Shown in pieces: positions 1-7,469 of a DNA stretch of 50,660 nucleotides (position 1 is the first letter of the stretch; the number at the start of each line of letters is the position of its first letter). The stretch is from an uncultured Bacteroidales bacterium (GTDB lineage: Bacteria; Bacteroidota; Bacteroidia; Bacteroidales; UBA932): assembly GCA_945948555.1 (NCBI GenBank), contig CAMFBM010000016.1, positions 1-50,660 of the forward strand. The letters are read 5' to 3'. A program made the translations under genes and the position numbers. Under the pieces are notes generated by a model. That model ran no database searches. It saw only the letters and a program-made list of their open reading frames with translations, and was not told the origin of the DNA.

Positions 1-1
1 A

Positions 2-382
2 GACGTCTTCATCAGCGATCTGGCAAATGCCTGCCTGGTTGCTGCTTTCTCAAAGGAAAAGTTCAACGAATACATGTCAGCTATGAAGGACGAACGTGAC
101 TTGCAGTATCGGATGAAAATACATCACGACCGGGGCTTTGCTGAGGGGCGTGAAGAAGGTCGTGAGGAAGGCTTGGCAGAGGGTGAGAAGAAAGGACGTG
201 AAGAAGGCTTGGCAGAGGGGCGTGCTGAGGGATTGGCAGAGGGAGAGATGAAGGGGAGAAAGGAAGGCGAAATGGAAAGTAAAATTGCCATCGCTAGGAA
301 CTTGCTTGCACAGGGCTTGGCAATTGAGACCATCTCACAATGCGTCGGATTGTCGATCGAGGAACTTAATGCCATCAAGTAA
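2..382 (+). CDS. Rpn-type PD-(D/E)XK nuclease/transposase family protein, 3' fragment
   Basis: The reading frame is open from the window edge, so only the C-terminal ~126 residues are seen and the nuclease core lies outside. The visible part has a Phe-rich segment ending in a 'YMSAMKDERD' stretch, then a charged helix made of near-repeats of EGREEG/EGLAEG (about residues 45-85 of the fragment), then a C-terminal helix (IAIARNLLAQGLAIETISQCVGLSIEELNAI) ending at the stop. This arrangement is typical of the PD-(D/E)XK nuclease family transposases (PF12784-like, Rpn) that are common in Bacteroidales. Members stimulate RecA-independent recombination in E. coli; the role here is inferred. The internal ATG at 74 is not the true start. 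The gene is followed by a strong terminator. Confidence 0.75.
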   Translation, partial: DVFISDLANACLVAAFSKEKFNEYMSAMKDERDLQYRMKIHHDRGFAEGREEGREEGLAEGEKKGREEGLAEGRAEGLAEGEMKGRKEGEMESKIAIARNLLAQGLAIETISQCVGLSIEELNAIK

Positions 383-427
383 TCATTGCTAATTTTTACG
401 ATAGTAACTTTCCAATGGTAGAAACTG

Positions 428-468
428 ACAGCCACTGACTGATCCATGCACGTCAGTGGCTGTTTTTT
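428..468 (+). terminator. Intrinsic terminator of the Rpn-type gene
   Basis: A perfect 12-bp stem (428-439 with 452-463) closes a 12-nt loop and is followed by a run of six T. It lies 46 nt after the stop of the Rpn-type gene. Confidence 0.85.
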
Positions 469-482
469 ATACGCCGCAAGGA

Positions 483-635
483 AACCCGAAAAGGACAAAG
501 CGCACCTACCTGCCATAGAGTGCCTTGTAGAGGGGTATCCTGCGCTTTGTCCCGGCTTACGGAGGGGACAAAGCACGATAGGATGCCCCACAGCCCTCTG
601 GAAGGCCATCCACTGCGCTTTGTCCTTTTCGGGTT
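483..635. repeat. Long imperfect palindrome (153 nt)
   Basis: A perfect 22-bp inverted repeat (483-504 with 614-635) bounds the element. Inside it, further arms pair in register: 522-526 with 602-606, 532-541 with 580-589 (one G-T pair), and 544-553 with 565-574. The whole element can therefore fold as one long hairpin. The decamer GCTTTGTCC or its complement occurs four times in alternating orientation. No coding frame is convincing and no flanking target duplication is visible. It lies between the Rpn-type gene and the 3' end of the Rnf gene cluster. It may be a miniature mobile element, a terminator-like structure or an RNA. Confidence 0.7.
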
Positions 636-681
636 GTCATTGTGATGATGTATTATATGGACGGGATTTCCACAGTAGGCA

Positions 682-909
682 TCAGGGATTCATAAGGTCC
701 TTGTTGACGAAGCCGATGATTTCCCGGATTACGCCGATGGAAGCAAGCGATTTCTTTTTTATGTCATCAAGTTCACAAGAAGCAAGTTCAGCGGCACGGT
801 TAAAGGCATTGATGGCATCACCGAAACGGGTCTCCCGCATAAGGGAAACTCCCAGGTCATACCATTCGGAGGCTGACCCGGGAGTGATTTCAATATTTTC
901 CTTTTTCAT
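682..909 (-). CDS. Small TPR-like protein at the end of the Rnf cluster
   Basis: A 75-residue protein. The stretch SASEWYDLGVSLMRETRFGDAINAFNRAAEL fits one tetratricopeptide repeat (W/LG/A/F/A pattern), followed by a second helical pair. There is no signal peptide or membrane segment, so it is probably a cytoplasmic adaptor. I chose the ATG at 909 because the residues from MKKENIEI onward look native. An in-frame ATG at 945 would add 12 residues and sit only 14 nt after rnfA. It follows rnfA in the same direction and is probably co-transcribed with it. The function is unknown; a role in Rnf assembly would be speculation. Confidence 0.6.
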   Translation of the reverse strand: MKKENIEITPGSASEWYDLGVSLMRETRFGDAINAFNRAAELASCELDDIKKKSLASIGVIREIIGFVNKDLMNP

Positions 910-959
910 AAGAACAACATTCCGGGACGGTCTGAAAGATTCCACCCCGGATGGCGCAT

Positions 960-1559
960 CTATACAAGTCCTGAGAATCCCATAAAGGCCATTGCGAGAA
1001 TACCCGCAGTCACAAGGGCAATCGGAATACCCTTGAAGGCCTTTGGAACATCGCTGAGGGCAAGCTGTTCACGCAGACCTGCGAAAAGGGTCATTGCAAG
1101 ACCGAATCCGAGGGATGTCGCGAAAGCATAGACAACCGACTCACCGAGATTGAGCATATGGGCATCTCCCCCGAATGTGAACTCCTTGGTCACAACAATC
1201 AGGGCCACACCGAGGACGGCGCAGTTGGTCGTGATCAGAGGGAGGAAGATTCCGAGGGCCTGGTAGAGTGACGGGCTGACCTTCTTGAGAACAATCTCCA
1301 CCATCTGCACGAGGGCTGCAATCACGAGGATGAACGAGATTGTCTGCATAAAGCCGATTCCGAAAGGATCAAGGACATAGTTCTGAAGAAGATATGTCAC
1401 AAGGGTCGCAAGGGTCATAACGAAGCAGACGGCTCCTGACATACCCACGGCGGTGCTCAGTTTGTTGGAGACCCCAAGGAAAGGGCAGATTCCGAGAAAC
1501 TGCGAAAGAAGAATGTTGTTGACAAATATTGCAGATATGATGATTATCAAATATTCCAT
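960..1559 (-). CDS. rnfA: Rnf electron transport complex subunit RnfA (RsxA)
   Basis: A 199-residue, almost entirely hydrophobic protein with about six membrane helices, the usual size for RnfA. It begins [20 protein letters not shown] and carries the family signature '[11 protein letters not shown]' near residue 22, followed by [17 protein letters not shown] text ([15 protein letters not shown]) near residue 105; that Cys and the N-terminal one are candidate ligands of the intramembrane iron centre described between RnfA and RnfE. It is a core subunit of the ion-pumping ferredoxin:NAD+ oxidoreductase in the inner membrane. It starts 12 nt after rnfE ends and is last of the six rnf genes. Confidence 0.95.
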   Translation of the reverse strand: MEYLIIIISAIFVNNILLSQFLGICPFLGVSNKLSTAVGMSGAVCFVMTLATLVTYLLQNYVLDPFGIGFMQTISFILVIAALVQMVEIVLKKVSPSLYQALGIFLPLITTNCAVLGVALIVVTKEFTFGGDAHMLNLGESVVYAFATSLGFGLAMTLFAGLREQLALSDVPKAFKGIPIALVTAGILAMAFMGFSGLV

Positions 1560-1571
1560 ACTATTTCCTCC

Positions 1572-2156
1572 TTATTTCTTGGTTGTCAACTTCTTGAAGA
1601 GCACGAGCAGATAGCCCAGCGCGATAAAGGCTCCCGGAGCGAGAACGAAGCAGAGTATGCCGTCACCGGGGATCAGTTTGAATCCGAAGACCGACCCGCT
1701 GCCGAGAAGTTCACGGACAAGTCCGAGAACAGTGAGGGAACAGGTGAAGCCAAGACCGATTCCAAGACCGTCAAGAGCGGAATCAACCACACCGTTCTTG
1801 TTGGCGAATGCCTCGGCACGGCCGAGCACAATGCAGTTCACCACGATGAGAGGGATGAAAAGTCCCAGAGTTTCGTACATTGCAGGAGTGTAGGCCTGCA
1901 TAATGAACTGGAGAAGGGTCACGAATGTCGCAATGACAACGATGTAGGAAGGGATGCGCACCTTGTCAGGGATGAAACGTGCAATGGCCGAGATTGCCAT
2001 ATTTGAAAGGACAAGCACGAACATTGTCGCAAGACCCATACTCATTCCGTTGATAGCGGAAGTCGTGGTGGCAAGGGTAGGACACATTCCCAGAAGGAGA
2101 ACAAAAGTCGGGTTCTCCTTGATCAGACCTTTGGTTATGAGTTGAAATTTTCCCAT
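1572..2156 (-). CDS. rnfE: Rnf electron transport complex subunit RnfE (RsxE)
   Basis: A 194-residue polytopic membrane protein, homologous in fold to RnfA and inserted in opposite orientation in this family. It carries ENPTFVLLLGMCPTLA near residue 15 and PLIVVNCIVLGRAEAFA near residue 105, the paired half-sites with conserved Cys. The C-terminus ends in a short basic tail (KKLTTKK). Spacing to rnfG and to rnfA is 12 nt each, so the genes sit in one operon. Confidence 0.95.
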   Translation of the reverse strand: MGKFQLITKGLIKENPTFVLLLGMCPTLATTTSAINGMSMGLATMFVLVLSNMAISAIARFIPDKVRIPSYIVVIATFVTLLQFIMQAYTPAMYETLGLFIPLIVVNCIVLGRAEAFANKNGVVDSALDGLGIGLGFTCSLTVLGLVRELLGSGSVFGFKLIPGDGILCFVLAPGAFIALGYLLVLFKKLTTKK

Positions 2157-2168
2157 TTGTTTTCCTCC

Positions 2169-2783
2169 TTATTTAGAATTCCCGACTTCGCTCGGAATTA
2201 CATTGTCAGCAGCACCGGAAGCATCAGCCTGGACAATGGCCTTGAAGGCTGAGACAGCATTGCTCAGAGCGGCGCAATAGGCGCGTGAAGTGATGGTCGA
2301 GGCAGTGATGGCATCGACATCTCCCTTGTCCTTCTTCACTGAAAGAGACTTTACGGACGGGTCGAAACCTTTGAACTGGTCTGCGAAGGCAGGATCGGTA
2401 CACTTGGCTCCCAGACCCGGAGTCTCACTGTGGGAAAGCACTGAAGTGTTGTAGATCACCCCGTCAGGAGTCATTCCGACCATCACGCTGATGGCACCGC
2501 CGAATCCTGAAGAAGAGGCCTCGATGGCATAGCCGGCGAGTTCGCCGCCCTTGGTCACCGTATAGTATTTGCAGGTCTTTCCGTCAACCTCAACGGCAGA
2601 CTCGACAGGAGTGGAGTCGAACTCAGGAACGACCTGGGAGATGGCCTTGTTCAATTTTGCCTCTGCTGCCGCCTTCACAGGCTCTGCCGTGATGGCATAG
2701 ACTGCAGCAAGAAGGGCTGAGCAGACCAGGCAGATGACACTCAGGCACACAACCATATTCTTGAATGAAGATTTTACTGCCAT
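2169..2783 (-). CDS. rnfG: Rnf electron transport complex subunit RnfG (FMN-binding)
   Basis: A 204-residue protein with an N-terminal membrane anchor (about residues 8-30) and a periplasmic FMN-binding domain. The covalent flavin site appears as DAITASTITS near residue 160; the family consensus is S/T-G-A-S/T-x-T, with FMN linked through phosphate to the last Thr. The preceding text GFGGAISVMVG and SETPGLGAKC is also typical. It receives electrons from RnfD and passes them on in the membrane arm. The stop is 12 nt before rnfE and the start 4 nt after rnfD. Confidence 0.95.
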   Translation of the reverse strand: MAVKSSFKNMVVCLSVICLVCSALLAAVYAITAEPVKAAAEAKLNKAISQVVPEFDSTPVESAVEVDGKTCKYYTVTKGGELAGYAIEASSSGFGGAISVMVGMTPDGVIYNTSVLSHSETPGLGAKCTDPAFADQFKGFDPSVKSLSVKKDKGDVDAITASTITSRAYCAALSNAVSAFKAIVQADASGAADNVIPSEVGNSK

Positions 2784-2787
2784 ATCA

Positions 2788-3747
2788 TTACCTCCCGAAT
2801 TTTTTGCTTTTACAGAATTTGTTGATAAGAGGAACGGTGGCGTTCATAATCAGAATCGCGAAGGACATTCCCTCAGGATATGCTCCGAAGTACCTTATCA
2901 ACATTGTTATCAAACCTATTCCTACACCGAAGATAATGCCTCCCTTGGCTGACATCGGTGAAGTCACGTAGTCGGTCGCCATAAAGACTGAACCGAGGAG
3001 AAGACCGCCGGTGAGGAGGTTGAAGACAGGGTCGGTGTACTGTGAAGGGTCAATCAGCCACATTATGCCCGAGAACACAAACACGGTCAGCCAGATGGAG
3101 AGGGTGATGTGCGGACGGATGACCTTGCGGGCAAGCAGATAGATGAAACCTGCAAGGATGGCTATGGCCGAAAGTTCTCCGGCAGAACCGCCGATGTTCA
3201 GGAAAAGAAGGTTGAGGTAGGAAGTCCCCTCAAGAGCTTCAATTCCTCCTTCCTTTACCATTCCCAGAAGGGTTGAACCGGTGGAGGCGTCAACACCCGG
3301 GATGAACCCCTTGACAGGCGCCCAGTTGGTCATTGCCACCGGGAAGGAGATGAGCAGGAACACACGGCCCACGAGAGCCGGGTTGAAGAGATTCTGGCCG
3401 AGGCCTCCGAAAGTCATCTTTGCGACTCCGATTGCAACGATTGCACCAATGATGACCATCCACAAGGGAGAGGTGGCAGGAAGGTTGAGTGCGAGAAGCA
3501 CACCGGTCACAACGGCTGACCAGTCACAGATTGTGCTTGGCTTCTTCAGCAGGAACCTCGTGATGAGGTACTCCAGAAGCACGCAGGAAAGGATGCTCAC
3601 TCCAAGGACGATGATCTCCGACCATCCGTGGAAAAGGATGGAGACGATTACGGTCGGAAGCAGAGCAATCACCACATCCCTCATCAAAGACGCCGTGGAT
3701 GTCCTGGTGTGTATGTGAGGAGACGGTGAAATCAACAGTTTGTTCAT
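2788..3747 (-). CDS. rnfD: Rnf electron transport complex subunit RnfD
   Basis: A 319-residue polytopic protein of the NqrB/RnfD family with about nine to ten membrane helices. The site GVDASTGSTLLG near residue 172 matches the periplasmic loop in which FMN is bound covalently to a Thr. The N-terminus (SPSPHIHTRTSTASLMRDV) is the canonical RnfD start. It is the likely ion-translocating, flavin-carrying subunit together with RnfG. It lies 25 nt after rnfC and 4 nt before rnfG. Confidence 0.95.
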   Translation of the reverse strand: MNKLLISPSPHIHTRTSTASLMRDVVIALLPTVIVSILFHGWSEIIVLGVSILSCVLLEYLITRFLLKKPSTICDWSAVVTGVLLALNLPATSPLWMVIIGAIVAIGVAKMTFGGLGQNLFNPALVGRVFLLISFPVAMTNWAPVKGFIPGVDASTGSTLLGMVKEGGIEALEGTSYLNLLFLNIGGSAGELSAIAILAGFIYLLARKVIRPHITLSIWLTVFVFSGIMWLIDPSQYTDPVFNLLTGGLLLGSVFMATDYVTSPMSAKGGIIFGVGIGLITMLIRYFGAYPEGMSFAILIMNATVPLINKFCKSKKFGR

Positions 3748-3772
3748 ATTCCGTTAAAAATTTATGTTCGAC

Positions 3773-5218
3773 TTATTTCTTCGCAGGCTCAGCAACTTTC
3801 GCAGGCTCAGCGGCTTTAGCAGCTTCGGCAGCTTTTGCGGCTTCAGCAGCAGCCCTGGCTGCCGCCTGACGACCCCTGATTATCTTGATGACGTCACCCT
3901 TGGCAATCCTGATGACATCCAGAAGCGGGATGTTCGCAGGACAAGTGTAGAGGCAGCATCCACACTCGATGCAATCGTGCACGGCATTCTCCTCCAGTTC
4001 GTCCATCATCCTGTTCTTTGCAAGCTTGTTCAGCAGGAACGGCTCCAGTCCCATCGGGCAGGCCTCGGCACATTTGCCGCAGCGTATGCAGTTGCCCTGT
4101 TCCTTGCGGACAGTCTGAGCGGCCGTGAGGAAGAGAAGGGATGAGGAACCTTTGACGGTCGTGGCATCCAGGTTGACAATTGCCTTGCCCATCATAGGGC
4201 CTCCGCTAACGACCTTCACCGCAGCCTCAGGGATACCACCCATCTGGTCAATTATGAAGGAAAGCGGTGTTCCGATGCGGAACAGGTAATTGTGCTGCCT
4301 TTCCATCGGGAGACAATCTCCGGTCACTGTAAGAGTGTTGGTAATCAGAGGTTTGTTCTTCTGGACTGCCTCATAGACAGCAAGTGATGTGGCAACATTC
4401 TGCACTACCGCACCCACGTCAATCGGGAGTCCCATCGACTTGACCTGACGGTGCATCACAGCATCAATGAGCTGTTTCTCACCGCCCTGAGGATATTTCT
4501 TCTTCAGAACCATCACACTGATTCCGTCATATCCCTTCGCGTTTGCCTGAAGTTCCGCAACGGCAGCCTTCATCGCAGCGATGGCCTCCGGCTTGTTCTC
4601 CTCGATTCCGATCACGGCAGGACATCCGCCGAGCACATATTTCATTATTGCAGCACCGACCACAATCTCCTTGCTGCGCTCGATCATTATCCTGTTGTCG
4701 GAAGTAAGATAAGGCTCACACTCCGCACCGTTGAGAATCAGGCACTCGGCCTTCTTGCCCGGAGGCGGGCAAAGCTTCACGTGTGCAGGGAAAGTCGCAC
4801 CACCGAGCCCGACAACACCGTTCAGCTTGATCTTGTCGAGAATTGCCTTTGTGTCCTGAGGTATTTCAGTGACAAGGGTGTCCGAAAGGTCGATTCCCTC
4901 TGCCCACTCATCACCTTCAACCTCGATTTCCACATGAGTGATGTTCCAGCCTGCAAGGTCCTTGCGCGGGCCGATGGACTTGACCGTACCGGAAACCGGT
5001 GAATGGACGAATGCCGAGATGAATCCTGACGGCTCACCTATGACCTGTCCGACCTTCACCTTGTCACCGACAGCGACAACAGGGTTGGCCATCGCTCCAA
5101 GATGCTGGAGCATTGAAACATACACGGTTCCCGGAACAGGCAGGACCTCGATTCTGCATCCTGAAGAAATCTTGCTGTCATTCGGATGCACACCTCCTAT
5201 TGAGAAAGTCTTTTTCAT
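3773..5218 (-). CDS. rnfC: Rnf electron transport complex subunit RnfC
   Basis: A 481-residue cytoplasmic subunit expected to bind FMN and NADH. It begins with the family's GG-HP segment (IGGVHPNDSKISSG), contains the Rossmann-like part around LNGVVGLGGATFPAHVKL and NGAECEPYLTSD, and has two ferredoxin-type [4Fe-4S] motifs near residues 375-430 (CIRCGKCAEACP and CIECGCCLYTCP). The last ~30 residues are a low-complexity tail of Ala, Lys, Glu and Pro, shorter than the long tails of some proteobacterial RnfC. The start overlaps the stop of rnfB by four bases (ATGA), so translation is probably coupled. Confidence 0.95.
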   Translation of the reverse strand: MKKTFSIGGVHPNDSKISSGCRIEVLPVPGTVYVSMLQHLGAMANPVVAVGDKVKVGQVIGEPSGFISAFVHSPVSGTVKSIGPRKDLAGWNITHVEIEVEGDEWAEGIDLSDTLVTEIPQDTKAILDKIKLNGVVGLGGATFPAHVKLCPPPGKKAECLILNGAECEPYLTSDNRIMIERSKEIVVGAAIMKYVLGGCPAVIGIEENKPEAIAAMKAAVAELQANAKGYDGISVMVLKKKYPQGGEKQLIDAVMHRQVKSMGLPIDVGAVVQNVATSLAVYEAVQKNKPLITNTLTVTGDCLPMERQHNYLFRIGTPLSFIIDQMGGIPEAAVKVVSGGPMMGKAIVNLDATTVKGSSSLLFLTAAQTVRKEQGNCIRCGKCAEACPMGLEPFLLNKLAKNRMMDELEENAVHDCIECGCCLYTCPANIPLLDVIRIAKGDVIKIIRGRQAAARAAAEAAKAAEAAKAAEPAKVAEPAKK

Positions 5219-6174
5219 TTCTGTTCCTCCTTTGTTTCAACGGTTTTCTTTTCTGATGCCAATGCGGCAGGAGCTTCTTTCACCGATACTGCGCCAGCAG
5301 GTTTCTCTACCTTTGCGGCAGCAGGTGCAACAGGTGCAGCAGGTTTGGCCTTAGGCACCGGGAAATTGACCGCCACAAGCGCTCCGGTAGGGCATTCGGC
5401 CACACATTTGCGGCAAAGCTTGCATTTAGTGAAATCTATGTAAGCCAGATTGTTGGCGATGGTGATTGCATCGTGAGCACAGACCTTGGCACATTTTCCG
5501 CACCCGATGCAGGCAACCTTGCAGGCCTTGCGGGCAACTCCGCCCTTCTCTTTGTTAATGCACTGAACATATACCCTCATTCCGCGTGGTCCCTTGTTGC
5601 GGAGCTCGATCACTCCCTTCGGACAAGCCTTCACGCAGGCTCCGCAGGCAGTACATTTCTCCTCGTCAACTACAGGAAGACCTGTCGCAGGATCCATAGA
5701 AATGGCTCCGAAAGCACATGCGGCAACACAGTCCCCGCAGCCCAGGCAGCCGTAAAGGCAGCCCGTGTCACCACAGTAGAGAGCCGACTTCACACGGCAG
5801 GAGGCATAACCGCCATACTCGTTGGTACGCGGACGGTTCTCACAAGTTCCGTTGCAACGAACTACAGCCACCATAGGGGCCTTCTCCTTGACCTCCATAC
5901 CAAGGACGGCTGCAACCTTTTTCATGGTCTCGTTTCCTCCCACAGGACAGAAATTGTTGTCAAGACTGGAAGCTCCGACACACGAAGTGGCAAAAGCGTG
6001 GCAACCGGCGTGACCGCAACCTCCACAGTTGGCTCCCGGCAACACCTTCTCCACCTCCTCGATTCTCGGATCTTCCTCCACCTTGAATTTCTTTGCCACA
6101 AGATAGAGGACGACCGCAAGCAATACGCCCAGAAGGGTGATTATTGCAATGGTCCAAATAATTGTTTGTGTCAT
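5215..6174 (-). CDS. rnfB: Rnf electron transport complex subunit RnfB
   Basis: A 319-residue ferredoxin-like entry subunit. A single N-terminal membrane helix (MTQTIIWTIAIITLLGVLLA) anchors it. A cluster domain follows (GANCGGCGHAGC ... C ... C), then four CxxCxxCxxxC ferredoxin motifs: CLGCGDCVAAC, CTACGACVKAC, CIGCGKCAKVC and CKLCRKCVAEC. The C-terminus is a ~50-residue Ala/Pro/Lys/Glu-rich tail. I chose the ATG at 6174; the frame stays open to 6378, but that part is antisense to rseC and has no membrane-anchor character. It starts 17 nt after the rseC-like gene and overlaps rnfC by four bases. Confidence 0.95.
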   Translation of the reverse strand: MTQTIIWTIAIITLLGVLLAVVLYLVAKKFKVEEDPRIEEVEKVLPGANCGGCGHAGCHAFATSCVGASSLDNNFCPVGGNETMKKVAAVLGMEVKEKAPMVAVVRCNGTCENRPRTNEYGGYASCRVKSALYCGDTGCLYGCLGCGDCVAACAFGAISMDPATGLPVVDEEKCTACGACVKACPKGVIELRNKGPRGMRVYVQCINKEKGGVARKACKVACIGCGKCAKVCAHDAITIANNLAYIDFTKCKLCRKCVAECPTGALVAVNFPVPKAKPAAPVAPAAAKVEKPAGAVSVKEAPAALASEKKTVETKEEQK

Positions 6175-6191
6175 AAAAACTGATATTAGAA

Positions 6192-6608
6192 TTACTTTTC
6201 CTTTATATAAAATACAAAATCCTTCGACAGTTTGTCCCTGAACAGGTAGATGACAAGATAGTACAATGCCACACCTGCAACCGCTCCGAGACCGGCATAG
6301 ACCTCGTGAACGGTAACGGCGGACAAAGATAATATTAAAATCATTAAAATCGCCAAAGGAATGACATAAGAAATCCAAACAGCCTTCAAACCCATAGTTT
6401 TTTTCAACAGGACATTGACTTCGTCACCGACAGAATAGGAGGCGTAAGGGTCGGTCGGGACCATTATGGTCTTGATTTTGTCCTCTGACATTCCGCAGAG
6501 TCCCTTCGCGTGGCACGACGAGCAGGCCGAGGATGACACAATCTCAACTGTGGTGAACTCGGGAGTTATCCCGGTTATTTTCCCTGTGTGTGAAATATCT
6601 TTTGTCAT
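6192..6608 (-). CDS. RseC/SoxR-reducing system family protein
   Basis: A 138-residue protein of the RseC/MucC family. The N-terminal soluble part carries the Cys cluster CSSCHAKGLCG (residues 28-38); two membrane helices follow (about 75-95 and 100-120) and the end is basic. In gammaproteobacteria RseC belongs with the rsx (rnf) genes in a system that keeps SoxR reduced. In Bacteroidales the family commonly opens the rnf operon, as here, 17 nt ahead of rnfB. No SoxR is visible, so a role in Rnf assembly or redox maintenance is the safer inference. Confidence 0.85.
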   Translation of the reverse strand: MTKDISHTGKITGITPEFTTVEIVSSSACSSCHAKGLCGMSEDKIKTIMVPTDPYASYSVGDEVNVLLKKTMGLKAVWISYVIPLAILMILILSLSAVTVHEVYAGLGAVAGVALYYLVIYLFRDKLSKDFVFYIKEK

Positions 6609-6617
6609 AATCTGAAA

Positions 6618-7469
6618 TTACATTAAGGAACTAAACGGATGCCTGAGGCCGGAATACCCCGCCAGCCGCCCGCAAGCGGTCCCGACGAGGAGAGGGGCCT
6701 CAAAATAGACGGGAATGCGGTTGTCGTCATCAGTCACCCAGATCATCATATCCTCCTCTCCGGTGAAAACCTCACCGGCAAGGAGCCTTGCGGCGAACCG
6801 GATCGTGTCCACCGTCCCGAGTCCCTTCACTTTCAGGCTTTCCGGTCCGTAGAGGATAAAATACACATTGTACACATCGTCATCAATCGCGAAGGTCATC
6901 GGATACTTCTTCCCCGGGGTCACCGCATCAAAGTCCATATTCCTTGCAAGATAGAACAGGGCTGGCAAATCGCAGGTGCACGCAGTCAGGGGAAGTTGCG
7001 GATTCCTCTGTCCCGAACTGGATGAAAAGACATCGGCATCAATGTAGGGCTGGGGAACATCCCAAATGAATTTGTAATCATTCCTCGCTACATATCTGCC
7101 CTCGCGGGTGTCTCTTGTGAACTTCAAAGGCCGTAGTCCGTCGCACCTGAACCAGGACTGGAAATCCTCCCTGACCTTGAAGAACAGGTCGAAAAGCCGG
7201 GTTGTACGCCCGGAGACAATGCAGTGGAAGACATCTTCACCATTGAATATTTCCTTTTTCAAATCAACGGTGGCGGAGCCCACATCCGAATTGATTGCCC
7301 CCCAGGAATAGTGAATGGTGAACTTGAGATGCTCCCCATCACCGAAAGCGAGGTCCGAAAGGGGGCGGGTGGGGATACACCCTCCTTCGGAATAGTTTGT
7401 CTGACCTTTCAAGGTGTGGCTGAAGAGTATTCCGAAAGAAAGGAGCAATGTGGGAAGCAGACGGATCAT
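6618..7469 (-). CDS. DUF3108 domain-containing exported protein
   Basis: A 283-residue protein with an N-terminal signal peptide (MIRLLPTLLLSFGILFSHTLKG). The mature part matches DUF3108 in pattern: FGDGEHLKFTIHYSWGAINSDVGSATVDL near residue 45, RTTRLFDLFFKVREDFQSWF near 85, and KYPMTFAIDDDVYNVYF near 190. The fold is a beta-barrel-like domain of unknown function found in periplasmic or outer-membrane-associated proteins. Its start overlaps the end of dnaB by four bases, and the RseC-like gene follows after 9 nt, so it is part of the same transcript. Confidence 0.8.
   Translation of the reverse strand: MIRLLPTLLLSFGILFSHTLKGQTNYSEGGCIPTRPLSDLAFGDGEHLKFTIHYSWGAINSDVGSATVDLKKEIFNGEDVFHCIVSGRTTRLFDLFFKVREDFQSWFRCDGLRPLKFTRDTREGRYVARNDYKFIWDVPQPYIDADVFSSSSGQRNPQLPLTACTCDLPALFYLARNMDFDAVTPGKKYPMTFAIDDDVYNVYFILYGPESLKVKGLGTVDTIRFAARLLAGEVFTGEEDMMIWVTDDDNRIPVYFEAPLLVGTACGRLAGYSGLRHPFSSLM

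Noticed and set aside
446..985. Open frame of 179 codons on the plus strand across the palindrome and the small TPR gene
   Set aside because: It runs through the long hairpin and antisense to the TPR gene and rnfA end; the composition is not protein-like.
6175..6378. N-terminal extension of RnfB upstream of the membrane anchor
   Set aside because: It overlaps the RseC-like gene on the same strand in another frame and is unlike RnfB.
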